A DNA stretch of 64,000 bases from Cavenderia fasciculata. Its lineage: Eukaryota > Evosea > Eumycetozoa > Acytosteliales > Cavenderiaceae. The stretch spans positions 496,001 through 560,000 of the forward strand of contig NW_004457695.1 of NCBI RefSeq assembly GCF_000203815.1, written 5' to 3'. The position numbers and the translations under genes were made by a program. Of the stretch, positions 49,518 to 61,195 are shown in pieces; position 1 is the first letter of the stretch, and every line of letters starts with the position of its first letter. The notes beneath the pieces are model-generated. The model had not been told where the DNA came from. It made no database searches and saw only the letters and a program-made list of their open reading frames with translations.

Positions 49518-50466
49518 CTCTTTTCTATGTCTCTAACTAACTAGCTAAACTAAACTAACTTCTAACTTTTAAACTCCATACACCCAATCTTTCATTGAGG
49601 TGCCACACTCAAAAAAAAATGATCATCCAAAACGAGAAAAAAAATAAAAAAAAAAAAAAAACAAAGAACAAGACAAGTGTCACTTTGATCTTTTTATTAA
49701 TCCATATAAATATTATATATATATGTTTTTATACAAGTATACTTGTATTTGGTATTTCTATTTTAGATAAAGTATAGAATATAGATATAGATATAGATAT
49801 AGATAGAAGAGTGAGAGTGCTATTGGATGAGACTAATGATATTTTTCACACCTCAAACAAAGTCGCAAGTCAATTCAAAAAGAGAACAAGTCAATTCTTG
49901 TGGCGGCAATTGACACAACCAGAGATGTCAAAGTAGTGTAGTATTAATAGGGTCATTATCAATTACAACTCGTCTATCATTCGGATATAGTTCAAACGAA
50001 CAGGACAACACTCGGACCTTGGAATGCAACAAATTACTTTTGTCACACTTTCATAATAAGAGATAGAGAGAGGGACACTCTAAAGTGGTTCCATTCCAAG
50101 GATTCCAGTTATTTTAAGTAGTCAGTAGGCCAGCCAGAGATGGTCGATCATCCTCCTCCCTCCATATGTGATAGATATTTCTATCGGGATCTCTCCTCCC
50201 TCCCTCACTCTCTTAAGGTCAAGTCGATCATCTTCAAACCCAACAAAGCATGTTTCAAGGGGATTTTATAATAAAAAATTGTTTTTTTGCTTGAAAAATA
50301 ATAAAATCCAAAACTTACATTGTTGTGTTCAATCATCACCCTCTGACTTTATCTATCTATCTTTCATACTTACTTTTAGTAGCGATTTCTTTCTTTTTAT
50401 ATTATTTATTTATTTAAACCACCCCCTTTGTTGTATTATATATTAACTATACTCTCATAAAAAAAA
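49518..50466. other. Divergent intergenic region
   Basis: Promoters of eIF3k (left) and the small ankyrin gene (right). It contains pyrimidine-rich CCTCCCTCC tracts near 50150-50210 and GATATA repeats near 49785-49805. No gene seen. Confidence 0.6.
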
Positions 50467-51015
50467 ATGGATGATCACGAACAATATATCATTAACTCTA
50501 GATTGATTGATGCTGCCAAGAGAGGAGAAGAGGATCTTTTGGAACAATGTATTTTAGACAAGGAGTTCAAGGTAAACATTAACGCAAAGGATGCTATTGG
50601 CGAGTCTGCCATGCATTGGGCTGCCAAAAATGGACACGACAACATCATTCGTATTCTCTTCAAGTACCGTGCCAACCTCAACATCCTCGACAATGCTGGC
50701 GAGACTGCAGCTCACAAGGCTGCCTATAAAGATCGTTTGGACGTCATCAAGGCACTCGTTGAAACCAACCGTGTCGATTTGACCATCAAAAACAAGAATG
50801 GTCTCACTCCACTCAACCTTGCCAAAGATGAAGCATGTCGTAAATTACTTGTACCAAAACCAATTATTAGTAAATATCAATCAATCTATACCATACATCA
50901 TTTATATAGATACCTATATTAACACAAAAATGTATCAATCAATCTTTAATTTTAATATTATATAGCTTCAGACGACGAAGATTCTGATGATCCAGAAGAC
51001 AGTGACAACGAGTAA
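50467..51015 (+). CDS. Small ankyrin-repeat protein with acidic tail
   Basis: Two exons, 50467-50869 and 50966-51015, phase 1, about 150 residues. Three canonical ankyrin repeats: NAKDAIGESAMHWAAKNGHD, NILDNAGETAAHKAAYKDRL and LTIKNKNGLTPLNLAKDEAC, with GETAAHxAA and GLTPLNLA consensus residues intact, preceded by a capping helix (LIDAAKRGEEDLLEQCI). The C-terminus is a strongly acidic tail, SDDEDSDDPEDSDNE. Unlike the multiplied LIF-motif ankyrin proteins in this window it has standard 33-residue repeats. It is a protein-binding module; acidic tail plus ankyrins recalls nuclear adaptors or myotrophin-like proteins, but orthology is not clear. GC-ending codons suggest good expression. Confidence 0.88.
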
Positions 51016-51272
51016 ACAACTAATAAATCCTGAATACACCTATATATATACAATATATTTAAATCAATCATACAACTTATTATTATTATTATTACAAGTA
51101 CAGGGACAGGGAGAATGTTAATATTACAATTTTAATTTATTTTAATTCAGAGCGGACGAAAGACCAAAACGAATCATTTTCCCCTTGTCATTTTCTTTTT
51201 CTCATTCATTTATTGTGATACATACAGATATTAATATCTATAGATATATATATAGATTAGATAGAGAGATAG

Positions 51273-52477
51273 ATGAATGAAGAAGAAAAAGAAGAGTTGG
51301 AATTAAATAGAATTCAAGAAGAAGAGGATGAAGATCTATTAGAGGTAGATGACATTAGAACCAATTTAAAGGATTTGAAGATAGTTACAGATGATCAAGA
51401 CAAGACTTCAGTAATGGAGAGAATCAATAGAGGTGACTTTTTACATATTGCTGCTCCAATGGTTAGATTCTCTAAACTTCCTTTTAGATTATTATGTAAA
51501 AAGTAATTAAATTATACAAGAATACTTAATTATCTTTGTCTAACAATCTAACTCTTGTTACTTACTTATCTATATAGATGGGGATGTGATTTAACCTTTT
51601 CACCAATGTTATTGGCAGAATCATTTAATCGATCCGAGTTTGCAAGAGACTCTGATTTTACAACTAATCAATGTATGTAGTATGTCAGAAGAAGAAGAAG
51701 AGGAAGAGACAATGTACATTGATTGTATTATGTAACTTATACTCTTTTTATTTTTTTATAGTTGACAACTCATTAATTGTACAATTTGCAGCAAATGATG
51801 GAGAGGAGTTATCGGCAGCTGTGGAAAAGGTTGCCAATCATTGTCAAGGTGTAGATATAAATTGTGGATGTCCACAGAAATGGATTATTCGGGAGAATAT
51901 GGGAGCTGGATTATTGACAACTCCAGAAAAGATTGAAGAGATGATCAAGACTACTACACGTAGAATCACAAATATTCCACTATCGATCAAGATACGTATA
52001 CAAAAGGATATGAGTCAGACTATTGAACTGGCCAAACGAGCCGAACGAGCTGGTGTCTCGTGGATCACTGTACATGGGAGAACATCTTCACAACGGTCAT
52101 CACACCCTGTCGATTACGATGCCATCAAGTTGGTCAAAGAGTCAATAGGGATTCCAGTGTTTGCCAATGGCGACATTTTCACACTTGACCAAGCCAATGA
52201 CATTAGAGACAAAACAAAGGTGAATGGTGTCATGTCGGCACGTGGTATACTATGTAACCCGGCACTTTACATGGGCTATGATACAACACCAATCGAGTGT
52301 ATCAAGGAATTCATCGATATCAATAGTCAGATTGGTGGATTAAATACCGATATTTTCCATCGTCATCTCATGTATATGCTCTATTCAGTAAATAGTAAAG
52401 CTGAAAAGAAAGAGTTCAACCTATTATCTACCACTCCTTCCATTATCGATTTCATCAAAGATAAATATTATTTATAA
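51273..52477 (+). CDS. dus4l: tRNA-dihydrouridine synthase, Dus4 type
   Basis: FMN enzyme that reduces uridine to dihydrouridine in the D-loop of tRNA (positions 20a/20b for Dus4). Three exons: 51273-51502, 51578-51672 and 51762-52477, about 346 residues. Family signs in order: IAAPMVRFSKLPFRLLC (flavin-binding start of the barrel), FSPMLLAESF, VQFAANDGEELSAAVE, catalytic Cys in GVDINCGCPQKWIIRENMGA, SIKIRI, WITVHGRTSSQRSS, FANGDIFTL and MSARGILCNPALY. The N-terminal 55 residues are acidic and not conserved. The block order and NCGCPQ motif favour Dus4 over Dus1-3. Confidence 0.92.
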
Positions 52478-52576
52478 ATTAAAAAAAACAAAGATAATAT
52501 TATCTTTGTTTTTCTTGAAAATTTCACCAAGTTGAAGAGAGAGAAGAGACCATTTTTTCTTCTTCTTCTTCTTATT

Positions 52577-52676
52577 GTTCTTATTCTTATTTGTTCTTAT
52601 TCTTATTTGTTCTTATTCTTATTTGTTCTTATTCTTATTTGTTCTTATTCTTATTTATTCTTATTCTTATTCTTAT
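52577..52676. repeat. 16-bp tandem repeat, about five copies plus partials
   Basis: Unit TTCTTATTCTTATTTG repeated in register, ending as shorter TTATTC units, directly before the start codon at 52687. It sits in the 5' leader of the ankyrin-family gene and could vary in length between strains. Confidence 0.85.
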
Positions 52677-52686
52677 ATATATATAA

Positions 52687-54972
52687 ATGGATAATAACAA
52701 AAACAACAAAAACAATACTGTTGTAATAAGACAAGTATTTAAAAATAGATACTTGCTAAAAACTATATTCAAACATGCTCATCAACTATCATTGAATCAA
52801 TTGACTTTTGATGATGGTCGTAGAATTCCTAAACTTTATACATACAATCAATTGACAAGTATTGGTTGGATGATCAAAAATGGGTATATTTCATTACTGC
52901 GTAGCAAGATTAATCGAGGTGATTATCTTAAACTGCCAAAGAGTAGAAAAAAGATTCAAATGATCTTTTGTGCAATCAGTGATCAAACATTATTGGATAG
53001 AATCATATCATTGGATAAATGGTATTTTTGTCATGATCAAATCATACCATATGCATGTTCAAGTGGTAATGTCAGTTTGGTAGACAAGATACTCAAACAT
53101 AAATTATTTGGACAAGAGTTTCATCTTCCAATTGACCCCTATTTAATGTTGGATCGAGCAATGGTTTCAGGATCATTAGATATGGTTAGATATTTGGATA
53201 CAATGGTCGATAAATGTAACATTGCAAAATTGGATTGGGGAGTATCTCATGCATGCAAGACCACTAGTTCAGATGTAGTTAAATACTTTTTGGACAAACA
53301 AGTCGGATCTAAAGAACGTAGTAAAGTAATTGATAGTTTTCCATTACTCATTGCATCAACAAACCCACTCCATCCAATCTCGCCATATTTAAAAAGAAAT
53401 GAAACCTTTTTAAGTAAAGACCATACACTTTCTTTTATCAATACATTTGTATTATTTAAACAAGAGCTATGGGAAGATATTAGTAAAAAAATTCCTTATC
53501 TTGACAAATCATTTTTAAGTTACTTTCCAAAACCACTTTTATCAATTCTAAGAGATTACGATAGAGATGAAAAGGTTAAAGAGATACTAGAGAATAATCG
53601 TCCTTTTTTCAATAGAATTGGGGATTTACTTGTAGAGATTGGAACTGCAAAATATGGTTCATCTGCTACCATCAAGGCCATTCAAAGCAAAGCAGCTTTA
53701 ATATTAAAAGGTATTGACGATACACATTGTACCTACAAACTATTATCAAATGCTTTGATTGCTATTGAATTGTTTCAACAAAGATTGATGCTAGATTTAA
53801 AGGTAGAGATTGGAGATTTTGCAATTCTCATTGGAGTTGAAGATATAGCTGTCATCAGATACTTTACATCGGCTGCTGGTGCACCACAATCAATTTTAAC
53901 AGGATATATGAAAGGAGGTTGGAAGGTTAAAAAGGCTCATCAAATTAGATTGCATTATACCTCACCATACACCCCACTATGTTATTATGTAAAATATGCA
54001 CAACTGGATATGATACAAATGTTCCTTCAATCTGCAACCGATCAAGATAAATCGGGTGAAGTGGCCAACTCTGCTATTTTAACTAGAGTTTTGGTTAGCC
54101 ATAATATAGAGACAGCAGAATTGGTATTTCAAACATTTGGTAGATATTGGGATACTTTTTTCAACTTTTCAAATGACCATCTTTATTCATTTTCAGTACC
54201 ATCATCAATGGAGAATAATCTCTTTAAAATTGTATCACAAAAGAGTACTAGTACACTTTCAACAAACGAAATTTTGGAAATCATTGTATCATCTGGAAAC
54301 TTTAAATTATTTGATTATTTTTCCAACAACTTGATTGAAAAAAACGGCAACATTGATTTGGAACAGTCAGATGTAAACATGTTCCCTTTCAAAAACGGAA
54401 GAAAGGTTGCAAAGGGGCAGGTGTTCCCTTCCGGCAAATTGGCTCACACGTTGAAAGTATTTATTGCAACCAATCAAGTTGAAAGATTAGAAACATTCAT
54501 TTCAATATTTGGTATACAACCTCAATCACAGGAAATCGTAGCCTTGTCCATCAAATATGGAAAACTGGACATCATCAATAGAATGTACCCAAAAGTGTTT
54601 GAAACAGGTGAAGAACTTTTACCATGTTGCCTCAAATCATCTCAACTACCAATACTTTTGCTTTTTATAGAAAATTTGATACCTAAACCCACTTGTTTCA
54701 TTTCTCTTATTGGAATGGCTGGTTCATTTGGAAGAGTAGAAGTGACAAAGTATCTTTTTAAACTTCAAGGAGACAAGGGTTGGAATAAACTTGATTCATC
54801 TGATAAAACATGGAATAGTATAAAGTTTATGGCAATCAACAAACACTATATTAATATTCTTATGGTTTTAAATTCAAAACTGCCAAAACAAATCATTCAT
54901 GCTTTGAAATTAACAAATTCCTTTCTTTTAAAAGGTTTCCTATTAACTCTCAACCAAAAAATAAATAAATAA
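52687..54972 (+). CDS. LIF-motif ankyrin-family protein, 761 residues
   Basis: Single exon. The start MDNNKNNKNNTVVIRQVFKN and following YLLKTIFKHAHQLSLNQLTF match the N-terminal motif of the protein at 28463, placing both in the same dictyostelid family. The rest is a long alpha-helical solenoid of degenerate ankyrin-like repeats (IPYACSSGNVSLVDKILKHK, MLDRAMVSGSLDMVRYLDTM, IALSIKYGKLDIINRMYPK type units); the canonical GxTPLHxA core is mostly eroded. No signal peptide or membrane span. The frame is open over its whole length, so it looks functional. A damaged tandem copy follows at 55200-56968. Function unknown; proteins of this sort are presumed to bind other proteins. Confidence 0.85.
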   Translation: MDNNKNNKNNTVVIRQVFKNRYLLKTIFKHAHQLSLNQLTFDDGRRIPKLYTYNQLTSIGWMIKNGYISLLRSKINRGDYLKLPKSRKKIQMIFCAISDQTLLDRIISLDKWYFCHDQIIPYACSSGNVSLVDKILKHKLFGQEFHLPIDPYLMLDRAMVSGSLDMVRYLDTMVDKCNIAKLDWGVSHACKTTSSDVVKYFLDKQVGSKERSKVIDSFPLLIASTNPLHPISPYLKRNETFLSKDHTLSFINTFVLFKQELWEDISKKIPYLDKSFLSYFPKPLLSILRDYDRDEKVKEILENNRPFFNRIGDLLVEIGTAKYGSSATIKAIQSKAALILKGIDDTHCTYKLLSNALIAIELFQQRLMLDLKVEIGDFAILIGVEDIAVIRYFTSAAGAPQSILTGYMKGGWKVKKAHQIRLHYTSPYTPLCYYVKYAQLDMIQMFLQSATDQDKSGEVANSAILTRVLVSHNIETAELVFQTFGRYWDTFFNFSNDHLYSFSVPSSMENNLFKIVSQKSTSTLSTNEILEIIVSSGNFKLFDYFSNNLIEKNGNIDLEQSDVNMFPFKNGRKVAKGQVFPSGKLAHTLKVFIATNQVERLETFISIFGIQPQSQEIVALSIKYGKLDIINRMYPKVFETGEELLPCCLKSSQLPILLLFIENLIPKPTCFISLIGMAGSFGRVEVTKYLFKLQGDKGWNKLDSSDKTWNSIKFMAINKHYINILMVLNSKLPKQIIHALKLTNSFLLKGFLLTLNQKINK

Positions 54973-55199
54973 ATAGAAATAATCAAATATTTGAACCAAA
55001 AAAGAAAATGAAAATTTTGGTTCTCTAAATATTTGTAAAATATTACTATTATACTATTATACTATTTTATAAATACAAGAACAATGGAGGTTATGTAGAA
55101 AAGACTATCGTATGTTTCAACCATTTGGGGTAAATCTTGGGGGTATATATCAAGTATAATGATAATAATAATAATTTCTCATCTATACTCATCATTCAT

Positions 55200-56968
55200 T
55201 CATTCCTCATTCACGATCAAATCATACTGTATGCATGTTCAAGTGGTAATGTCAGTTTGGTAGACAAGATACTCAAACATAAATTATTTGGACAAGAGTT
55301 TCAACTTCCAATTAGTCCCTATTTAATGTTGGATCGAGCAATGGCTTCAGGATCATTAGATATGGTTAGATATTTGGATACAATGGTCGATAAATGTAAC
55401 ATTGCAAAGTTGAATTGGGGAAATAGATGTTTTTGCAAGACCACTAGTTCAGATGTAGTTAAATACTTTTTGGATAGAGTCAAAACAACTATTAGAGTAG
55501 TTGATAGTTTTCCATTACTCATTGCATCAACCAACCCACTCCATCCAATATCACCATATTTAAAAAGAAATGAAACCTTTTTACTAAGTCAAGAGTATAT
55601 ACTTTCTTTTATAAATACATTTGTATTCTTTAAACAAGGGTTTTGGGAAGATATTCATCTTGACAACAGGATAAAAAATACGTTCTTGACCTTTCAAGGT
55701 ATTGACAGTACACATTGTACCTACAAACCATTATCAAATGCCATGGTTGATATACAATTGTTTCAAAAAAGAATCAGATTGGATAAACGGGCGATAGCAG
55801 ATTTTGTAATTCTAATTGGAGTTGAGGATATTGGTGCCATCAGATACTTTGCATCAGCTGCTGGTGCACCACAATCAAGTTCAACTTGAAATGTTAATGG
55901 ATGGAAGGTTAAAAAGGCTCATCAAATTAGATCGCACTTAGAAGGTTGCCTATCACCATACACTCCATTATGTTATTATGTAAAATATGCACAACTGGAT
56001 ATGATCAAATTATTTCTTCAAAATGCAAGCAATCAAGAAATGTCAAGTGAAATGACCAACTCTTCTATTTTAACGAGTGATTTGGCTAGTCATAATATAG
56101 ATACTGCAGAATTGGTATTTCAAGCATTTGGAAAGTCATGGGACTCTTTTTTCAAATTTAACAATGACCATCTTATTCCATTCTCCAGACCATCGTCAAT
56201 TGGAAATAATCTTTTCAAACTTGTGGCTGAAAAGAGTACTCTTTCAAACAATTGTATATTGGAAATCATTGTGTCAACTGGAAACTTTAAATTATTTGAT
56301 TACTTTTTAAATTTGTATCATCCTCCTCCTCCTCTTGCTCTACAAGAACCAAGCGGGAATCCCTCTTGGTTTTTGGTCTTGATCAACAAGAACCAAAAAG
56401 GATTTTAACCACTCCTAAATCAATTCCCATTCTTACTTTTGTTGCAACCAATCAAGTTGAAAGATTAGAATCATTCATATCAAGATTGAAGCCACTACCA
56501 AAAGCCATGGTAATCGCATCGGTGTGTATTAAATATGGCAAGTTGGATATAATCAATAGAATATGTCCAAAAGATGTGATGAACAATTCAATTGATGAAC
56601 TCTTTAATGTCAGCCTAGGGTCCTCCCAACTACCAATGCTTTGTCTTTTACTCGAAAATTTGGCTTCCCAACCCACTAGTTTCCTTCATCTTATTGGAAT
56701 GGCTGGTATTGGTAAGGCTTGTTCATTTGGAAGAGGTGAAATGGTAAGGTATCTGGTTAAAATACAAGACGACAAGGGATGGGATAGTAAACCAGCAGAT
56801 GATCATTCGATATGGAATAATATTAAATTTATTGCACTTGACAAACAACATATTAATATTCTTGTGGCTTTACAATCCAAACTCCCTAAAAGTCTAATTG
56901 ATGCATTTAAAATATCCAATTTACCTCTTTTAAGAGGGTTCATATCAACTATAACAAAGAAAAAATAA
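55200..56968 (+). pseudogene. Broken tandem copy of the 52687 ankyrin-family gene
   Basis: Closely similar to 53030-54965: for example HDQIILYACSSGNVSLVDKI against HDQIIPYACSSGNVSLVDKI. The copy lacks the first 115 or so codons including the LIF motif, has a large internal deletion after FWEDIHLD (about 80 codons of the parent missing), an in-frame stop TGA at 55887-55889 where the parent has GGA, and a frame change near 56330-56400 within inserted CCTCCT-rich sequence. The final 190 codons (MVFGLDQQEPKR to the end) are again open and still like the parent. Many substitutions separate the two, so the duplication is not very recent. It is unlikely to make a full product. Confidence 0.85.
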
Positions 56969-56974
56969 ACGATA

Positions 56975-59310
56975 TATATATATATTTGGTAAATAGATAA
57001 AATAGGTATAAAGTTTCGCTCTCCATGATTACGATGAGGTTGGTCGCAATGTAAAATCGGTCTTTCAACTCACACGGATTGGTCGCTACCAGACACGATG
57101 AGAGTACCAAATCGTGAATCGCAGCAAACATCTTGCGTGTATTATAACTACTTGCACCATAACACTTCTTGGAAAGATCCAAACAGTCATTTAAACATTG
57201 AAGGGAATACATTTGAATTTCAGTGTTGACTGGATACCTCGTCAAGATGCATGGTGGATCGACAAGGTACTTTAGGAACGACATAAATGGGTGATAAAAT
57301 CTGTCACCACATTGGCAGTAAATCTCTTGATACTGTCTTTAGGTCCACCACTTTAGCACATATTGTAAATGCTTTGATTACGTGACACCTTAATAACCTT
57401 GATTCATTTGTTGCAAAAGGTGTTTGATGTCTATCCAGCAATGATAATAGAATTGAAATGATATTTCTAAAATACTAAACATAACAGGAAATAATAATAA
57501 ATGAATAAACAAGATAAATGAATATATATTATTATTATAGTATGAGATTGGTCAAGTGAGTTTAGTTAGTTACTTACAGGTCCTAATTCTCTGTTAACAC
57601 AATAATGTACAACTGCCATTAATGGTAGTAATGAATGTTCAACGACATTTAAATTTGGTGATTCAAGTAGTATTTCAAAAAAAACGAGATAATTCTTCCA
57701 AAACATTATCATCCATCTTTTGGATTGAATCCGTCATTGATTGAATCAAGAAACAACAACTAGTTTGAATACATTCATTTGGATCACTAGCAGATTTGAT
57801 AATAACTTGAAATATTTCATCTCTTGATTCAACAAACTCGTCCACCCATGCATTGTGTCTACCAAAGCCAATTAAACATTGTAATGATGCCCATCTAACT
57901 TTAATATTTTCATCATCAACTAATGTTGTTAATACTGACCTATAAATAATAAATATATAAATATGGATAAATATTAGAACCCTAGCTGTTTTTTGTAAAT
58001 ATAATAAATAATAACAATTGCATACTTTTTTAAAATAATAGGGTAATGTTGTTTAAAACTACCTTGGAAAAATGTATAAGTTTTAGCTAAACCAATCAAC
58101 GTTGTATATCTATCTTTCCATTGTTGAGAGTTTAACATGGTGTTGATATGTTTGATAATGGATAGCTCTAAACGTTCACCAAGTGCTGACACGAGTTGAC
58201 GTATATCTAAATCATCTGAAAACTTGTCAGATTTGTTATAGGTCATGTTGATGCCGATATCCTCTTCTTTATAATAATTTAAGTTGGGAATGCCGCTGAT
58301 GAGAGGGAAATTTGCCCAATCTTCCAATGACCCATCCTCGACTTGAGACAAACACTCAAACAAATGAGCGATCATTCTTTCAAGGTTACTGTCAGTTGTA
58401 CCATGATTCACTATATCTATCATATAGTTGCATACCATACTATAGGTTCTTTTAGATGCGAACCCCATTTCACGATTCCTGTCCAACAGTTCGAGCAACG
58501 ATTCAATGATTGGTTTGGCGAGTTCCTCCGTCCACTCTGGTTCTCTAAACATAGAATTATAGATACGTGCAAATTTGACAACAATCTTTTCGTTACTGTC
58601 ACAGTGAGTAATGCCATCCAGTTGTTTGAGCTCTGATAGTATATTGGGCATGAATGATCTGTACTCCTCATCCGTAAATCTATTCGTTGCACTAATATAA
58701 TATATTATAGTCAGTGGCCAAATAATCCACCAACACCTCTAGTGTTGCCGTCTTTTGTTTTGATAACACTGACTTTAATATCCTTGTATTATCTCTTAGT
58801 GGTAATGATCCTTTTTCTTCTTCTTCTTCTTCTTCTTCTTCATCCTTGTCTCCATTTAATTGTTAATATTGATTCCAATTCATTCCAATGACCTATCAAT
58901 CAATCAATCAATCAAATTAATATACATGTTTTTTTTAATTATAAACTATAAGTTATAACCACACATATACATACCTCTAGGTAATAAATAAGTTGCAAGT
59001 GTAGCCATGACACCAATCAGATGATATCTACTTTGAAGATTTGTATCAGTTATATTGAGTAACTTGATTGTTTCAACCTTTAGAGCATCCAATATTTCAT
59101 CAGACAATGATTCGATATCCTCTTTTCCTTTGATACATAATCTATCAAGCAACTGCATTGATTTATCTTTAACCTTCAATGTTAATTATTAGTTATCATC
59201 ATCATCTGATTGATCTTTATGATCGCTCACAATCATATCAATAATACATACCCTTGTATCAGTTCTATCATTTACTATTAAGTATAGTAGCGATGATACT
59301 ACTTTAATAA
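56975..59310 (-). pseudogene. Importin-5-like (karyopherin beta) pseudogene, truncated
   Basis: HEAT-repeat nuclear import receptor remnant. Recognisable parts in order: VSSLLYLIVNDRTDTR and VKDKSMQLLDRLC (59306-58960), MPNILSELKQLDG to the block DIRQLVSALGERLELSIIKH (58651-58024; compare the importin-5 region with LGGKLVLPMIKEHI), SVLTTLVDDENIKVRWASLQ to NRELGP (57941-57578), IISILLSLLDRHQTPFATNE (about 57480-57320), and MSFLKYLVDPPCILTRYPVN to the end near 57000. Intron positions survive, but frames disagree at about 58890-58860, 58720-58700, at the A run 57675-57682 and near 57300-57310, and both the N-terminal and the C-terminal halves of a full importin-5 (about 1100 residues) are missing. 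I judge it a decayed, truncated copy; some breaks could be assembly errors in homopolymers. Confidence 0.65.
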
Positions 59311-59314
59311 TTGA

Positions 59315-59548
59315 TTACTTAAGCAATCTTTTCGATACAGTCAAATTGAGTAAAGAGCCAAATCCAGATTCAATCTTTAGATTGGAAAGCATAGTCTCTC
59401 GATCACCTTCATCCTTTACCTTTTCATAGGCACGATAGAGTGAAATAAATGTTGGATATTTGGCAACGATAGATCGTGCTATAATACTCGATATACCATG
59501 AACCATTGACAACCAAATCTCTGCGGCGAAAAATTTGTTGTTGAACAT
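59315..59548 (-). pseudogene. Orphan C-terminal fragment resembling MUS81/EME1 endonuclease
   Basis: An open stretch of 77 codons contains EIWLSMVHGISSIIARSIVA followed by KYPTFISLYRAYEKVKDEGD and ETMLSNLKI...LTVSKRLLK. This is the pattern of the C-terminal tandem helix-hairpin-helix of MUS81/EME1 structure-specific endonucleases (GVS..IA..IV..YPT..SLY.AY...E...ML..IK). The nuclease domain that should precede it is absent; upstream is short AT-rich DNA and then the lipase gene. It appears to be a gene fragment moved here with the importin remnant. Confidence 0.45.
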
Positions 59549-59718
59549 TCAACTGTTGAATGACTATAATTATCAACAATATTTTAGCCCTCAAATAATG
59601 TTATTTTCTCTCATTGATCACTTCTAACATCCTTGGATAATATCACTCATAGATAGAGGTCAATACTACCACATACAACACTACAATTTGATAGAGAGAG
59701 AGAGAATTATTTATTTAT

Positions 59719-61195
59719 TTATTTAATTCTGGTGAAGGTGTAGGATGTGGTAGCATTGTTGGTGAATGCAAAGATATATTGTGAACCAGCTGGAATAACT
59801 GGTTTATCACCTACATTTGGGGCGAGACGCCAATGGATGATACCATTGACAGTTGAAGGGGCGAGTTTCCACATACTTACAGGTTGGATATTTGGAGTCG
59901 ATGTAAACACAGGATTGTGAACAGCAACTGGACTATGGTTGGTGATAGTACCAACCACATTGGTGTAGTTAAATCCTCCTGCCATCCAATGGCTGGTGAT
60001 CTCCAACTCCAATGTTGGGTGCTGGGGATCCAAGAATCCGATTTGGCAATATCCTGGAAGGGGGGGAGCAGGTGTAGCCATTCCGGTACAAATCGATTTA
60101 GTGTAAAGTCCGAAATATTGTCTATGGTAGTAGAATAAGCATTCAGACTGGATGAGATCATACCAATAGTCAGGTACACTAGCTTGACAATCTTCAATAT
60201 TGCTTAGATCGCACTCTGTAAATGGTGGTGGGTTGTATGTGCTGGTCATCTGTTCGGTGGTGCTGATATAAACCTCGTTGTTGACACCGTAATAAGGATA
60301 CTTATCCTGGATACGTTTGATTGCTCCATAGAGTGTTGGAATGCCATCTTGATAATACACAAATCTACGACTCTGAACTGGGAAAACTGCATTCCACATA
60401 TCGACAAATTCAAGGTTTCCTACCATTGGTGATCCAAAGGTTTGGACACTAATATTCAATGATGGATAAATTGTTTGGAGACTCCATGATGCAAGGGCTT
60501 GAGAGAGAGAGAGAGAAAGGATAAATTAATGATTATGTTCATTGTTTAGCTGTCAATATGGAGGGGTGGTATTACTTACTAGCTATGGCACCGCCAAGAC
60601 TATGACCAGTAACCGTAAGATTACAATGTTCATTCTGAACGCAACCACCTTGTTGGAAGACCATTCTCTCAACCTCTGTTTGCATTGTTTCCCATGCTGT
60701 GAAGAATCCTGTTGCTACCATGGAGCCAGAGACATTTCCAAAACCAGTTTGTTTATAATCTAAATCTGTGAAGATGTTTGTCCAATCATCAGTACCTCTA
60801 AAGATAAGATACTCTAAAAAAAAATAAAAAAAAGATAGAGAAAAGTTTTCTTAAAGGTTAATTTCTAAATTTGAGAAAATATAAAAGTTGAACAACATAC
60901 TCATATCATTTTGTACGACAAAGTAAAAGAGGACATTATCAACTGTATTACTACTGAGGTAAGTAAAAGAAGGGTCCTCAAAAAATCCATTGGACAATTG
61001 ATTGGAGCAAACTATACCAGGACAATCCCATTGTGACCCTACTGCATCTGGACAATAGGCAAGATAGCTCATAACCAAGTTATTGTAGGCTTCGGTCCAA
61101 TCCACTTCAAAATTTGGCACATATTGGGCAGTTGTTGGAGCGATGACCAAGGCAAGGGCGATTAGGGGTAACAAATAAGATAATTTAGAAAACAT
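59719..61195 (-). CDS. Secreted class 3 lipase with C-terminal CBM49-like domain
   Basis: Three exons: 61195-60901, 60813-60580 and 60497-59719 (phase 1 introns), about 435 residues. The ATG at 61195 opens a signal peptide (MFSKLSYLLPLIALALVIAP). Lipase class 3 signs: YLIFRGTDDW (oxyanion region), nucleophile Ser in LTVTGHSLGGAIA, QTFGSPMVGN, and DGIPTLYG holding the likely catalytic Asp; a His is expected near FYYHRQYFG. The domain has many cysteines, as expected outside the cell. The last 100 residues (LELEITSHWMAGGFNYTNVV, GTITNHSP, PVSMWKL, PAGSQYIFAFTNN) follow the CBM49 cellulose-binding pattern known from plant and dictyostelid extracellular proteins. The enzyme probably acts on lipids at a cellulose-containing matrix or on food. 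It shares a promoter region with the gene at 61842. Confidence 0.88.
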
